Counted from the first letter of the stretch, positions 1 to 12,087 are shown. The stretch is 64,000 nucleotides of DNA from Galerina marginata (GCA_023014335.1 JAECYW010000001.1:868001-932000), one strand, 5' to 3'. A program made the numbers and translations. The notes: a model not told the origin generated them from the letters alone.

Positions 1-2367
1 TAAAGAGAACGTGGAGCCAGGGATAGAGCAGCATGTCGTACAACTGCGGTGTTCTCCTTGTCTTCGCTGCGGTCATACATGAGTTTGGTGTTATTCTCCT
101 TGTCGTCCTCTTCCTCGGTCGCAATGTCACAAGAAGATGTCGCACGACGATATCGTTTTTGTGATGCTGATTTCATTGGAACGTTCTCGTCGTTCTCATC
201 TTCACCTTCAGAGTCTGATGTCACCAGTCTCCTTCGCGGTGCACGAACGCTCGGCTCGTCGTCATGGGCTTCAGAATTGTCGACCATGGATATGTCCTCA
301 TTAACTGGCGAATTCTCGTCGTTCTCTTCCACATCATCTCCTTCCGCTGGCTCGGGCGAAGCAGAACCCCGCAGGGCAGGATCCCATTCCTCGTCACTAG
401 GATCTTCCTCTTCGTCGATGTCCATATCAGCAATATCGCCCATTTTCGTGGCCCTCAGGTGCTGTCCGACCACCGCGTCCACAACTGAGGCCATCCCACC
501 AGGTTGGATTGCTGTACCAGCGCTAACACGACCTCCGTGCCGCTTCCACTCCTCCTCCTTCTTTTTACTCGTCTCTTGAGCCCTTTTTTGCACCGCGGTG
601 GCCAAAATTAAATTGAGATGCTTCGGCTGGATTGTCCCCGCTTCCGAATTCCGTAAAACAGATGCAATATCATTTTGCATTCTGCGAGGCGAAAGGATAG
701 ACGCGTTCCTTGCAGCTTGCTTGGTGGGATTGACCTTAGCGAGGTTTAATTGCCGCTTCCGTCCCTCGGAAGGACGCTTCTTCGCTGACCGTCGATGCTC
801 CTCCTCCTCCTTGACTGTGACTTTGGGATTTGCTTGGACGATTTCCAAATCGTCGTCATCGTCGCTAAGAACAACAGTATGCTTCTGCTGCTCCAGAGCC
901 CGCTTCTTTATCTGATCTAAATTCTTTTTCTTCGAGTCTTCGTTAATGCTCTTTGTCAGGAGCTCACCAATATCAGGCAAGTCGGAATCTTCATCAGAGT
1001 CATGGTTGTCTGGCATATCTTGGAAGACTGGGGTTTTCCGTCGAGGCATAGAATGAGAAGGCAGTTCATCTTCTTCTGGCTGCGCCGATATGGCTTTTGC
1101 CGGAGAGGAGAACGCGACGATTGGATCCGACGCTGGGATTGATGCCTTCGGAATCGAGGTTTGTCCAGTTCGGACAGACCCTTGACTTTCAAGGCTATAA
1201 CAACGAATTAATGCGAAATTCACTTTAAGGTTTTCAGCATGTGCACGTACACCTTCGTGAAGAAATACTCCTTTGAAAATACTTTCACCTCAGCTCTGGG
1301 GATGGAAACTGCAGACTCAAGAATAAGACGACTTTTCTCCTTGAGCATCTCCCTTTTCTCCTTCTCTGTCAAACCCTATATTGAAAGAGGTCGGTTTAGT
1401 TAAAGGTTGAAGAATTATATACTGACCTTGGCTTTCTTCTTATTCTTGGAGGTGACATTGTTCTTCACCTCGCCCGCTCGCTCTTCAGTAAAAATGAGAG
1501 GCGTAATACTAGAACGTGAATCTTTCTTTGCCTTCTGCTTTCCTGTAGACCGTGGTTTTGCGGAGAGTTTCGGTGGCATTTCATCTTCAGATGTTGGTTG
1601 AGTTGAGGAAGAACCTGATTTCGGTGTATTAACGAAGAGTTTACTAGATGATGATGCGGTAGCTGGTGACGAATTCTTCGCAGGCTCCTGTTCTGAGTCA
1701 GAGTCTCGAATAACCTTGGCCCTACGCGTACGAGCACGCGAATTGAGGCTTTGAGGGGGAGGGGACGAAAGACTGAATGAGGGTTGAGCAGAGAAGATGC
1801 GTGGCGATTCTGTTCTACCAGAGAAAGAATCTGTGCCAAAAACGTCGGATATGGAAGGTGAATGACAGATTGTCGCGTCGGTCGTCTATGGCATTCAATG
1901 TTAGCAATGGGTCCGTTGTTCCCAGTAGTAACAATGGCTCTCCGAAAGTTGGAGGGATTTGGCGCGTCATCGACTTTAACCGCACTTGAAATCTCGGCTT
2001 CATCTTCATCTATTTCCTCCAATTTCTTCCTCCAATCGAATTGATATCGAGACCCTTGGCTGGGTAATTCTTCGTCGGTATCTTGCTGACCCGCTTCAGA
2101 GTCCGTGTGATGCACCAGTGGAGAGCTTGGTGGAATTTCATCCAATAAACCAGGCGGTGCAGTGTTGTGCACGCTATTGTGCGACGAGGAGGACGGGTGC
2201 TCTGAATAAGAGATAGAACTATCAGGGTCCTCGAGTTGAGGCTCTTCTCGACGTCTCCCGTACGTCCTGGTAGCCCGCTTGACCTGCAGGGACGCGTCGA
2301 GATCGGGTTGAGGTGACGATGCGCGGGTCGAATCCGCGACGAGCGAGTACTCAATCCCCAGTGGCAT
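1..2367 (-). CDS. MRC1: Mrc1/claspin-like DNA replication checkpoint mediator (C-terminus off the left edge)
   Basis: Starts at 2367 on the minus strand and leaves the window at base 1, so only the N-terminal and middle parts are seen. I read four exons joined in frame by GT-AG introns at 1886-1932 (branch TGCTAAC), 1376-1426 and 1195-1250. The product is Ser/Asp/Glu-rich and highly charged: an N-terminal RTYGRRRE motif, a segment with LTEKEKREMLKEKSRL (the Mrc1-type helix), and long acidic stretches such as DSDSEQE, SDDDDD and EEEDPSDEEWDP further on. These are the hallmarks of fungal Mrc1/claspin, which links stalled replication forks to the checkpoint kinase and moves with the replisome. 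The family call rests on composition and short motifs rather than a catalytic site, so it is probable, not certain. An ACGCGT (MCB-like) sequence lies at 2518-2523, about 150 bp upstream of the start. Confidence 0.72.
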
Positions 2368-2517
2368 CTTTGGAGGAAGAGGGGAACGGTTTGGAAGGCT
2401 TCAATCCACAGAGGACACGTCGCTTGGATGGCAGGGACCAGTCGTGACGAGGCCCTCACTCGATCGAGCTGTTACATCCGTGACTGTTCGCGTTTATAAG
2501 CAAGGACAAACAAATCA

Positions 2518-2523
2518 ACGCGT
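2518..2523. promoter_or_regulatory. MCB-like hexamer (ACGCGT) upstream of the Mrc1-like gene
   Basis: Palindromic ACGCGT about 150 bp upstream of the Mrc1-like start codon. This is the site bound by MBF (Mbp1-Swi6) complexes in yeasts, and MRC1 is a G1/S-regulated gene there. A hexamer occurs by chance about 15 times in 64 kb, and others lie inside coding sequence here, so the assignment is only suggestive. Confidence 0.3.
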
Positions 2524-2678
2524 CAATTTAACGAACACGTGAACTAAGTAACACAACATTCAATGCAGTCGAAACAGCTCTCCCTATAAATTAATCATTG
2601 CACTCCTGATCAAAACAAAAAAAAACCCTCGACGCAATCAGCGGTGGCGGGGGTTGGAAAAAGTGGTCAACCGTCAAA

Positions 2679-3146
2679 CTAACCGTCGTTGTTTTTCGGA
2701 TGCCGTTCACTGGCAAGGTATGCAGACCCAGAATCCGCCCAGATTTGATATCGAACCACTTTCAACTCAGCATCAAAATCCAACGTATAGGTAAACGTCT
2801 CGTTCCACGACCGGCTGGTGCTTAGCCACGTAAACTTCCCTCTTCCTTTCACAGAGACCTTGAGTGCTTCGATGTCCACCACATATTCAGAGAATGCAAT
2901 GTCCTCGTAGGAAATGAGTGATCCAATAAGTTCGAAGTATTGCTTTATCTCGGATACTCCGACAAATGGTCGCCCAAGGAATGGTGCAAGAATAGGGGCA
3001 CCATATTCTATCGCTGATGCCTCGTGGGTTGTTGAGAAGAGTGACAGAATCTCGTCGATGCTTTTTCTCTCGGCGAACGCATTGCAAAAATGCTGGGCAG
3101 AATTCAAGACCTCTGCTCTGGACAGAGGCATCGAGTGATGGGGCAA
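2679..3146 (-). CDS. NTF2-like / SnoaL-like fold protein
   Basis: Single uninterrupted exon of 155 residues. Layout is typical of the NTF2-like superfamily: an N-terminal helical part (residues about 8-40, SRAEVLNSAQHFCNAFAERK), then IDEILSLFSTTHEASAIEYG, a loop with PFLGRPFVGVSEIKQYFELI, and C-terminal beta strands ending in FTYTLDFDAELKVVRYQIWADSGSAYLAS. No signal peptide or membrane segment. Such stand-alone domains can be small hydrolases, isomerases or simply binding proteins. Nothing in the sequence or the neighbours (a checkpoint gene upstream, an FAD oxidase about 1.3 kb away on the same strand) fixes a substrate. The ATG at 3146 is the first in frame; a second methionine five codons later is an alternative start. 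Confidence 0.75.
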   Translation of the reverse strand: MPHHSMPLSRAEVLNSAQHFCNAFAERKSIDEILSLFSTTHEASAIEYGAPILAPFLGRPFVGVSEIKQYFELIGSLISYEDIAFSEYVVDIEALKVSVKGRGKFTWLSTSRSWNETFTYTLDFDAELKVVRYQIWADSGSAYLASERHPKNNDG

Positions 3147-4411
3147 GAGCCATCAAGGCCGAGCGCAAAGTGCAAGGTGATGACGTCATGATGACTACTA
3201 CCTTCCCGATTAAACTTGCACTTGAAATAGCGACTGCCCGAGATAGACATCGTTGTTATTTTCCTTGCTTTCATCTGCCCAGCTGCAGAAAATCTTCCTA
3301 TTTCGTTTTATAAGACTCAGGAACGACTGTGGCGAAGTTCATTTGTCAAGATGTAGTATTTACTATATTGTGCGGGTCATATATCCTTGTTGCTTGACTT
3401 AACTGTCTTTCGATCTCTAAGGGCCAGAGTTGAGCAGCCTGTTTACATGCTCATTTCCTCATGATCTACACATGTAAACCTGCCTGTCAGAGCGTGGCTT
3501 GGACGTAACACGGAGCAAATTTTAGAATGTTGACACTGAAAGCACAATAACACATAGTTTTTTTTTGCCTACCATGCAAGTGATTACTCTCTGGCATTCA
3601 GTCCTTACTAGTTAAATGTGAATAGTCGAATCCTTTCTTGTTCAGTCGATAACATGGAGCGAGGTTCGAAATGCATCGTGCTTCGCAGTCGAATATAATA
3701 CGCATGTTCTTCATAAACGAAAGAGGTAGCCTTGTGATGCCTCAATTGAAAAGACACAGGAATTTGAAACATTACTCCATGGGTCGCTGAGTCTGCCGGC
3801 GACCGACGATAGCACTCTATGAATTTGAACCGACCTTCGTCCAAGCAGCTTGTGAATGGAATTTGCTGAATTTTAAAAGACGAACTACCATAAATTTTGT
3901 GGAGAATATGTTGGAATTCAACGGAGCTCAATTAATAAACGAAAGGCACAGGAAGCCGAACTGACACATTAGCTTCGCGGTTGTTTCCCGAGGATTCCAA
4001 GGACCGATAAACGCCTAGCCGAAGTTCATGACCATAGGATGTGATTCATTCCATTATTCGTATATCTCATTCGAGTTGCTAAACATGTAAGTGATCCCCC
4101 GTAAAACAGTTATACTGTATACTGGATACTCACATTTGGGATATGATTCGCAGATTCGCAAATCCCTGACCTGCAGCCAAGCTATTTCGATAAAACGAAA
4201 GCTTTTGTGTCCTTGTTGGCCATGAAAGTAGCTACAGGAGTCTTAGCTATAAGTGTATATTAAATGTGGAGAGATCTTCATTTACATGCAGCCGCAGAGG
4301 ATTGATAAAATTTGCTGCGTCTACACCCATATTTTGGTTGTATCATTTTAAGGTGAATCACAATTCATATCTGAGCATTCGTTAACCTGGATATACATGA
4401 GCCGCGGTGAA
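3147..4411. other. Intergenic stretch without supported gene
   Basis: About 1.26 kb between the NTF2-like start and the 3' end of the FAD oxidase. The longest open frame (3608-3931, minus) has no recognisable motif and an unconvincing composition. A T-rich run at about 3559 and AT-rich sequence up to 4380 are the only features seen. No repeat or RNA gene was recognised. Confidence 0.6.
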
Positions 4412-6168
4412 TTAGGCGGGGATGATCGGGAACCATTTGTTGAAGATGTTGTGTGGATCGTAGCGTTTCTTGATAGACTGGAGCCTTGGGTAGTTTTCTC
4501 CGAAGACAAGCTTAGCTTTATCTGTAGTCGCGTCGGGATCTGTCATGCAAAACCAATCATGAAGAAAGCTCCTTGTCGCGAGTAAGAGTCTCACCGTAGT
4601 TGCTGTATCCCAAGCTCTCGGAAACGCTCAGATCGGACCCACCTTCTGCAATAATGGAGACAAGTTCGGATGCATATTTTCGCGCTTCTTCTGAACGATC
4701 CTGGGCCTTATGATCCCAATTAAGATTGACCAACACACTTGAAGCATCATCTCGTCGGAAGGCAGTAGCATCCATGGGCACTGAGAGAATTTTTTTACGG
4801 GGGAAATACTCATAAATAATAGCACCGTTAAAATTCCCAGTTTTGATGAGTTCGGTAAGCCTAGTGTGGGCTTTGGTAACGGAAGCGTAATTGACGCTTT
4901 TCAATCCAGCTCCTTTCTGGTAAACGCCTCTCCCGTGAGCCGCCATCGGATTCTAAAATAGATTGAGTACAGGGACAAACATATCAATGTTGAATATCGG
5001 ACCTGAAGACCGTTGAGCTCTTCGAAAGGGATCTCTTTCGTCATATCAGCGACAGGTCCTAAACGAACATTAGTCGATTCCTAGGTGCGTGGAGCTGCAC
5101 TTGCCTATGTCGAAGAATGCTTGGAACCTTTCTCTACCTTCCGATTCCGTCCCGTTAAAGAATGGTATTACAACATGTACGGGCTGCATAAACCACGTAA
5201 ATAGTCAGATGATGTCGAGAGGTAATGAAAAAACGTACACGACCATCTGGACCTACAGAACTGACTTGCAGCATGCTGTCATTCTCATTCTCTCCAGCAT
5301 CCTTCCACCAAGCGTTCGATACTTCAACCACCTTTTCCACAGCCGGTGGTGGAAATATGAGCATGCCAGAGTAGATGGATGTACGCTGAGGATACAACCG
5401 GAAAACGAACTCGGTGACGACACCGAAGTTTCCACCACCACCCCGGATAGCGAAAAATAAATCGGGATCTTTCTCGTCACTAGCAGTCAGAATAGATCCA
5501 TCTGCGGTGACAACTGTAGCCTGTGTGGATGACGCCGATTAATATCGGGTACATCAAAGCAAGAAAACCAGTCTGTACCTGGACAAGATTGTCGATAGCC
5601 AGTCCATATGCGGCGCTCAGCCACCCATAACCACCTCCGAGGACTAGGCTGCGGGGATTATGAGTAATTCGGGTTTTGAAAAAAAAGGTCCATATACGAA
5701 CCCGCCTACACCTGTCTGATTATCCGAGTCAATGAGGGCCTGGTCAGGAAAAGACGTTGCACTAACATGGTTTACGGTTCCTGCTACAGTGGCTAATCCG
5801 TGCTTTATTGCAGTTTTATCGACAGCCTCCCATAAAGCACCTCCTCCCACATATGCGAGTTTCTTGGCTGGGTCGACAGTAACTCCGTTGACGTAGCGTG
5901 AAAGGTCGATAACGAGTCCATCTTCAACCGATGATGAGCCACCAGCGCTATGCCCGCCTCCTCGGACGGCGATGGGGAGATTGTTAGCCTTCGCAAAATT
6001 TAAGGAAACGACAACGTCCTGGTTGTCCTTCACAAATACCACGACCTTCGCTTTGCGTTCTGCATTCGCGGCCCATCTGGCAATGGCTTCCACATATCCA
6101 GGATCCCCAAGAACAACAACGTCTCCCTTCACATCTTCTGCCAATTGCGTGCTGTCGAGGTCTGCCAT
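4412..6168 (-). CDS. BBE-type FAD-linked oxidase (berberine-bridge-enzyme family)
   Basis: Multi-exon gene. Exon 1 (from 6168) carries the FAD-binding fold: DNQDVVVSLNFAKANNLPIAVRGGGHSAGG, whose His in GGGHSAGG is the usual 8-alpha-histidyl attachment site for FAD. Joining exons with canonical splice sites gives NHTGVGGF-LVLGGGYGWLS, then ASDEKDPDLFFAIRGGGGNFGVVTEF, the PCMH/FAD_binding_4 core. The last two exons give the C-terminal BBE motif, SLGYSNY-(splice)-FGENYPRLQSIKKRYDPHNIF. The second flavin-linking Cys of bicovalent enzymes (the C of GxCxxVG) is replaced by Val in AGTVNHTGVGG, so FAD is probably held by His only. No obvious secretion signal: the protein begins MADLDSTQLAEDV, so an intracellular oxidase of sugars, alcohols or secondary metabolites is likely. 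The substrate is unknown and no biosynthetic core gene is adjacent. Confidence 0.88.
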
Positions 6169-7519
6169 GAAATACGATTGTAAGAGAAGAGAAACGTTAT
6201 GGGCTCAAATGTCTCAACCAGGGACCGGTTTATTGGAAGATCGCAATCTATCCCAAAATCAGTTCTAGAAGTAAAGCCGACATGGCCGCCTGATAACGAT
6301 ATAAATTCCATGAGAGCGTAAGAGGGCTACAGCCGTGAGAACTCACTATATACCCTCACAATGATCAGGTATTGATCGTGCACTAACCTGCTCGGAGGCT
6401 GCTCCTCACCATGTCTCCCGCATTCTGATTCATCGTGGTCTCCAACATGGCTGAAATTCAAGAGAAAGCCGCAATACCTTTTTCCCAGTCATTCTGCGGC
6501 AGTATATATTTAGGAAGCTCGTCCTTACCGCAAGTCAAGCTGACTTTCCTGTTGCGACCTCAATCCTCCTCGATTGTACGAGGTTTAGTTCCCATCCATG
6601 ACCCAATATCGTTAACTCGCCAAACTTGAACTTGACACGCGCTGTTATGGCTTATTTACGCGTCTTGCAAGCCTACCTGCTCAAGTTGTTCGATCAGACC
6701 TTCCGTAAAGCTTGGGTTGGCGTAACTCCGTTTCTATTTTTTTGTCTCTGGAACTGCGTATAAGATGGCTTAGTACACACCCGCACCAGGATACCGGCAC
6801 TCTGGAACCAAATCCAAGTTTGCTGCAATTCTGTACCGATTGGAAGTATGTTTAACAGGCCGGGTCCTGACATCGCTTGCGGACAAAGTGCCTCTGGCCA
6901 CATAATCATACCTCCCTTGCAGTGCTCATGATCTGTGCATGAGGCATTCATTTCCGAGTGCTAGATACAAAAAGGTACAGTTCGCCAAGAAATGGCTCTT
7001 AACAATTCGCCCAGTTGTGGCCCTCTTGCGCCTTTGCCCATCGACACTGAGGTTGGTATTACTTTGTACGGTCACTAGCGCATTGTACGGCCACTGGCGC
7101 AATGGGCTACCCAGTGTTATTGGAGATGAACGTCCAGCGATGTTTGTTCTTTAGGTCTTTCTGCCCTGTCTTTACCTCCCTTGATTTGAGCCGGATGGCT
7201 TCTGTCAATCGACTTCAACTTCTTGACAAGAAGCAACCGTTCTTCTTTGAATTGTATCTGGATGTATCTAAAAATCTGACAAGCCGTGTTTCGGGAAACT
7301 TCTCGTGGATGGCCTACTATCCTTGATGCGAGTACATTAACCAATCACGTTATGCCTGTTGCCTCCCTTTCTTGCCCTCGACCCATCCTTGAGGCATCAG
7401 CCCCTCGATGTTTGGTCGCACCTCATTGTTGCCACTGAAGCTGCGTATAAAGAGGATACCTATTGACTTGTATTTCTCATTCAACCTCACCACCTACCGT
7501 CACAAGGATTCGCCAAAAA
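6169..7519. other. Intergenic region between divergent genes (FAD oxidase and DUF6741-like)
   Basis: About 1.35 kb separating two divergently transcribed genes. Small open frames on both strands (for example 6694-6951 minus, 6939-7154 plus) show no conserved motif. A short imperfect repeat of the type GCGCATTGTACGGCCACTGGCGCAA occurs around 7070-7105. A TATA box lies near the right end. Confidence 0.6.
7446..7452 (+). promoter_or_regulatory. TATA box of the DUF6741-like gene
   Basis: TATAAAG 74 bp upstream of the ATG at 7520, at a distance that suits a core promoter with a 5' leader of about 40 nt. Seen by inspection only. Confidence 0.5.
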
Positions 7520-8489
7520 ATGGCCTACAGCCAAGGTTACGATGCTTACGACCCCTACATGTCTCGATCCCTCTCTCGTCGCCAATCCATAAATTATCCT
7601 GGCACTCCTTACCCTCACCATCAAGGTTACCCAGACGGAGTCGCTGGCTCGGAGGTAAGTCACCTATATTGACCCTCTTTTAATTTCCTCACGCTTAATG
7701 TATGTGGCATATGCAGTACCAACAGCCCTATCAAATTTATGGCCCTCCAAGTAATGCAGTAGTTCCCATGAGCCGTCGCCTTACAGGACAAGGTAAGTTC
7801 CTCGCGCATGCTTTCCCTCTCACCTCTGGCCCCGCTTACCTGACGTTTGGTAGGATATGATATGGAGGACCCATACTACGACGAGCGACATGGCCAAATC
7901 CCACTCGCTCACTCAAACTCGATGATCATGCCCAGGCACCGCCGTCACTCGACGGTATCTTTTGCTGCACGACCTCCTGGAATGGATGCATATCGTGTCC
8001 CCAGCGCGCTTCACCTCAAGTTCAAGCGAAAAGGCTCTTTACGTCTGGAATTGGCCTAGATGAAGCTCAATCGCGTATTCGTCTTTCTGGAAATGACGCA
8101 TACTCGTTCCATGATTTGCATGCGGATAGTCGTGGTCGAATTTATTTAAGAGTGAAGGTGTGTTCACATTGCTCCCTGATCACCGTATTGCTCTAACATG
8201 CATTTCCACGACATTCAGTGGACAGGCTATTCATCGCTCACTTATGAGATCCCGCTGGATGGGTATGATGGTCGTGTTGACCTGCAAACACTCGCTAGAC
8301 GAGTGTCGAGAGCTTGCGTCCACTATCTTCAGGTATGCTTTTGCATCGTGCCCATTCATACAGTATACTCATTACTTTCTCACTCGTTTTCAGGCCAATG
8401 TGATCCCCATTCTGTGGGACCGCGTCCTCCTTCACCACTTGGAGGAGGTTTCATATGGTGTCTGGCAGCCCATGCTCTCCACACGTTGA
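7520..8489 (+). CDS. Conserved fungal protein, DUF6741-like (reading frame interrupted once)
   Basis: Five exons give MAYSQGYDAYDPYMSRSLSRR..., a Tyr/Pro/Arg-rich N-terminus, followed by a conserved C-terminal domain: LHLKFKRKG, SGIGLDEAQSRIRLSGND, FHDLHADSRGRIYLRVK-WTGYSSLTYEIPLDGYDGRV, LARRVSRACVHYLQ-ANVIPILWDRVLLHHLEE, ending GVWQPMLSTR. I associate this block with the fungal domain DUF6741, from memory. No function is known. The frame breaks near 8033-8040: the segment before (KFKRKGS) and after (SGIGLDEAQ) are in different frames and one base appears to be missing, with no intron able to explain it. A TATA box precedes the start. The frame break is most simply a consensus error, but a damaged allele cannot be excluded. 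Confidence 0.72.
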
Positions 8490-8939
8490 TCGTGCGACCT
8501 AAGAGCATAAAACCTCTGTGCATTTCCGTATGAAGATAATTCATGCAAAAAATGTCGCTTATTCGTCACATCATTCCCCTATCTTGAATTAACATTCATT
8601 CAAAGGTCTTCGAAGTTTGCCTTCGACCATTATTAGGTTTCACCTAGCCGCACAAAATTTGAAGGACGTCTCGACATTATATTTTCTATTCTGCTTCAGG
8701 TCGGATCAAACTTCTGTTCAGTGCGGCGGACATGAGGCTTAGGAACCAGAGTGGCGGTGTATGAGAAGCATTCCAACATCGTTACATTATACATGTACTT
8801 CAGTTTCACATCTACAACTTTATTAGGTCTATTTACTATTTAATGGATATCATTTCTTATTAACGACCGGAATGCTTTAAGCTATAACAACAGAAAAATC
8901 GTATAAAACTGTCGAAGTCTAGCGATACATGTAACTAGG
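8490..8939. other. Convergent 3' intergenic region
   Basis: 450 bp between the 3' ends of the DUF6741-like gene and the nucleoside transporter. It is AT-rich, as expected for two 3' untranslated regions. No gene, repeat or RNA feature recognised. Confidence 0.6.
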
Positions 8940-10556
8940 TCAGTCCGTAAAAGGGTTGCAGCCACAGAAAGCTGCTTTCACGGCAAAGCTCGCAATACTT
9001 CCTACTGACAAACCGCCCATGAGGCAGAAACTGGCTACAGTAGCGGCAACATCAACATCCTCCGGCCTGCCCTTTAGTCTAGGGTTGTGTTCTAAGGAGG
9101 GTGCAGACATCATGCACAAGCTCGAGACGTAACCATTCGACCAGCCAAAAAGGAAGAGGATAAGCATGAATAGGAAATCCGAGCTGATGATGGGGTTGTA
9201 ATCCACTGCCATAGGTCCTCGCTGAATATTGCACATCAGAAAGAGAGGAATAAATAGAGTGCGAGCACCTGACAGCATCAGAAGCCGTCTGGAGGACCAT
9301 ACGAGGAATATTGGAAACGAGCACACATATCGGCCAAGGAAATCTCCGACATTAAAGACGAGGAAATGCATGGCGCTGAAAAGCAGTGGATGGGTCGCTG
9401 GGTTTGTCGGTTGGATGGAAGTTGTAATCGGCGGATAGACTGCCTAAGTTTAAAAAAAAGTTGAGTAAGAATACTTGTTCACCATAAAAATAGAAGACGT
9501 ACCAACGTGACTACAAAAACATAAGCGACAGCTATTTCATAAGAAATGTTGAGTTTAGCGACTCGTATAGCGTTCGCCTTGTCGCTGGAGTGTGCAATAG
9601 CATCGCCCGACACGAGCCCACGCCTTTCGTCCTCGTGTCCGATCTCGTTTGATACTTTCTTTTGCTCGCGCTCCAAAGATCCTGCAACGTGCTGGTAGAC
9701 TGGCATGCGAACCATCCACGCATGGGCTGCTGCGCTAAAAAGGAGGAACAACGTGGAGAGGCTGAAAAAGAAGAAAGCTGATCGCTCCTCTGCAGATCCA
9801 TCGCTGATATATGTACGAGGCTTTCCGTGAACAGAGGCAACTGCACTGATGACCTGGACACCACTGACGGCGACAGCTACCGCTGCTTGGCCGGACATCG
9901 TGGCTTGCATGGCCTGAGGCCCAAATAGAGAACCGACGGCGATAACTGATGTCTGAAGGTATGCGCCGATCGTGGCTTGGGCTGCACCGTTGAATAATAT
10001 GAACGCGAAGAATACGCCTGGGGATGGCACAAAGAAAGTGCTAAGTGTGAGTAGGAAGTTGAGGATAGTGAGCCAGAGTATTGAGGACCGCGTTTGACGA
10101 GAAGGACTCCTCTTAATTTACAGTTAACATCGTCATATCCAATGTATGGGACGACTAACATGTTTCGACGTTGCAGTAGCATGGGCGAGAAATGCCAAGT
10201 TCGTCACGGTGAAGCTTGTTGTCAGATAAGAAGCAAACGTCGACCGTAATGGAGAATTGGCGAGTCTGGAAGCGAAGAACGGCATGGCGGTGATAACCAC
10301 TGCATAACCGGTACGTTCAGCTTGCTGTAATTCATGCAATCGACAAGTGCAACGTACCGTTCCAGGATAAGAGGACAGAACAACCCAGTATGAAATGAAT
10401 CCATCTAACTCGCGAATCCACCAAGAACGCTGGCGGGTCTGTAGGCGGTAGATAGGGCTCAGCGGTTTCGCCATCTAACTCGATCTGGGACGCGTTAACG
10501 ACGTCTGAATGTGGGATCGCATGGTAAAGCTCTGGAGAGCCAAGGGACTGCGACAT
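8940..10556 (-). CDS. Equilibrative nucleoside transporter (ENT/SLC29 family, Fun26-like)
   Basis: Exons joined at canonical introns give a polytopic protein. An N-terminal segment WIHFILGCSVLLSWN-VVITAMPFFASRL matches ENT TM1 (pattern LLPWNxFITAxxYF). Later come ILWLTILNFLLTLSTFF, GVFFAFILFNGAAQATIGAYLQTSVIAVGSLFGPQ (TM4-5 region) and a charged cytosolic loop (about EREQKKVSNEIGHEDERRGL). The C-terminal half has FLVFNVGDFLGRY, LFGWSNGYVSSLCMMSAP (the conserved SNGYxxSLxM motif) and a last helix ending CGCNPFTD. Length and order fit fungal Fun26-type transporters, which move nucleosides across vacuolar or endosomal membranes independent of sodium. I chose the ATG at 10556 because the acidic head that follows is typical; an in-frame ATG at 10610 would add a hydrophobic stretch. 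No frame break was seen. Confidence 0.88.
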
Positions 10557-10763
10557 GGGCAGAAGCAAGAGGGAAATAAAGATGGGGCCGCTCGAACCGA
10601 GTTGCGGCAAGTTGGTCGTCCGTGACCAACAGAGGCAGACTCATCAAAAGCTTCATCGACCTGTCATTCCGTGTCAAGTTGTCCTCATTTTGCCGCCTTT
10701 GGGCCATGTGGGCATTTTACTGCAGTACGTAGATTAAGAATAGGATGAATTGTACACTCTAAA

Positions 10764-12087
10764 CTAAGCCTTCAAAGCGTTCCGCTGTGCTCCTTTCCTC
10801 AAATGGCCTGGAATGACCTGGTTAGGCTCTTCTTTCAATGTGAGTTCGGTGAGGCGACGGCGCTGTCTGTCTTCTTTCTTGGACTTCTTGTCAGCCTTCC
10901 TCTCCCATTTGACCATTTGGGCGGAGTGCATCCATCGGGCCTTCTTCTTTTTAGCTTGTTCATCTTTCACCTGCTCTCTCCACTTAAATGCCGCGTCTGC
11001 TTTGGCCTGCCTGGGACTACGGCCATCGAGGTGCTTGAGTTCATTGTCCATGATCTTTTTCAATAACACGTGTATGCCAGCTTGATATCCCTTCCACCTC
11101 TCAAGTTTTTTGGCTCTAGAATGGGGGTTGGCAAGATCTGGTTGCAGATATAATTCGAAAGGAGCCGATGGGTCGTAGGGTAGTTCAAGGTGGGGGTTGT
11201 AGATGTGATCGAGATATTCTTGTTCTTTTGGTAGTCGAGGGAGAGGTTCTTGGGCAATTGGGGCAAAGAGAGGTAGTCGGTATGTAATTGCAGCCACTTG
11301 ATCGGCAGGAGTGTCATATAACCCGGCTGCAAGGAAAATAATGATTACCGTTTGCGTAAGGAAAAGTAAAATCATCAGGATCACCTTCTGGATATTTTCT
11401 GGTTGGCATTTTGGGCCAGGGAATACGTACCTTCATTCGTTTCGTCACAGCAGGTATTCTAGGAACTGTGGCGACGGCATATCTTCTCCAGATATAGCGG
11501 TGTTGCTTATAATCCCAGTAAGGCTGGGTGGTTCCAACACGCGACGCGAATACGCTATATAAAACCGTTCCAATCAAAGGCCAGAAAGACAGGTCGGATA
11601 GAGTACGAACGGTTGGAGTTCATGAGGCCGGGTAGAATCATTCTTTGGGCGCACTGCATACTCTCCTACGTACAGCTGGCACCTTGAATAATGATAATTT
11701 TTGGATTTCGGTGGTTGAGAATCAGGTGTCGCACTCTCTTCCTGAAAATTCCGTGAAATGTTAGAAGGAGCGCGGAGATATAGCAGTAGTCCAACGCACG
11801 GCAGTATTTTTCAGGAATACCCGATTGCTAAGTCGGTTGATACTCAGCACCTCGTGAATGGGACTGTCTTTATCTCCTCGTAAACGGATTTGGTCTCCCG
11901 GTACAATATTCCACCATTTTATTCGGTCTGCAGGTCGCACGGACTTGAGCTTTGGGTCGTGTTTTGACCGCCGAATCAACCATGCTCGAGGAATATTTCG
12001 TAGATGGTTGAAATGTGTTGTTGCAGAGAACTGGGTTGCTGCATTTAAAGCATTTCTCTTGGTAAAGTATCTCAAAGGCGCCGACAT
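10764..12087 (-). CDS. Mitochondrial large-subunit ribosomal protein uL24m
   Basis: Exon 1 gives a basic N-terminus (MSAPLRYFTKRNALNAA, suited to mitochondrial import) and the KOW-type core RIKWWNIVPGDQIRLRGDKDSPIHEVLSINRLSNRVFLKNTA. The next exons, using an intron with donor GTTCGT and acceptor TATATAG, give SRCQLYVGEYAVRPKND and QPVFASRVGTTQPYWDYKQHRYIWRRYAVATVPRIP. The last exon begins AGLYDTPADQVAAITYRLPLFAPI and ends with a long Lys/Arg-rich helix (KWERKADKKSKKEDRQRRR). That order (KOW core, RCQLYVG, conserved WRRYAVAT) is that of fungal mitochondrial L24, called MRPL40 in yeast. An upstream in-frame ATG at 12165 is possible; I prefer 12087 because the presequence-like region starts there. 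Confidence 0.85.

Noticed and set aside
5700..5780. Possible frameshift in the BBE oxidase near NHV..GVGGF
   Set aside because: Donor GTTAGT with acceptor ATCAG yields NHTGVGGF, the usual family sequence.
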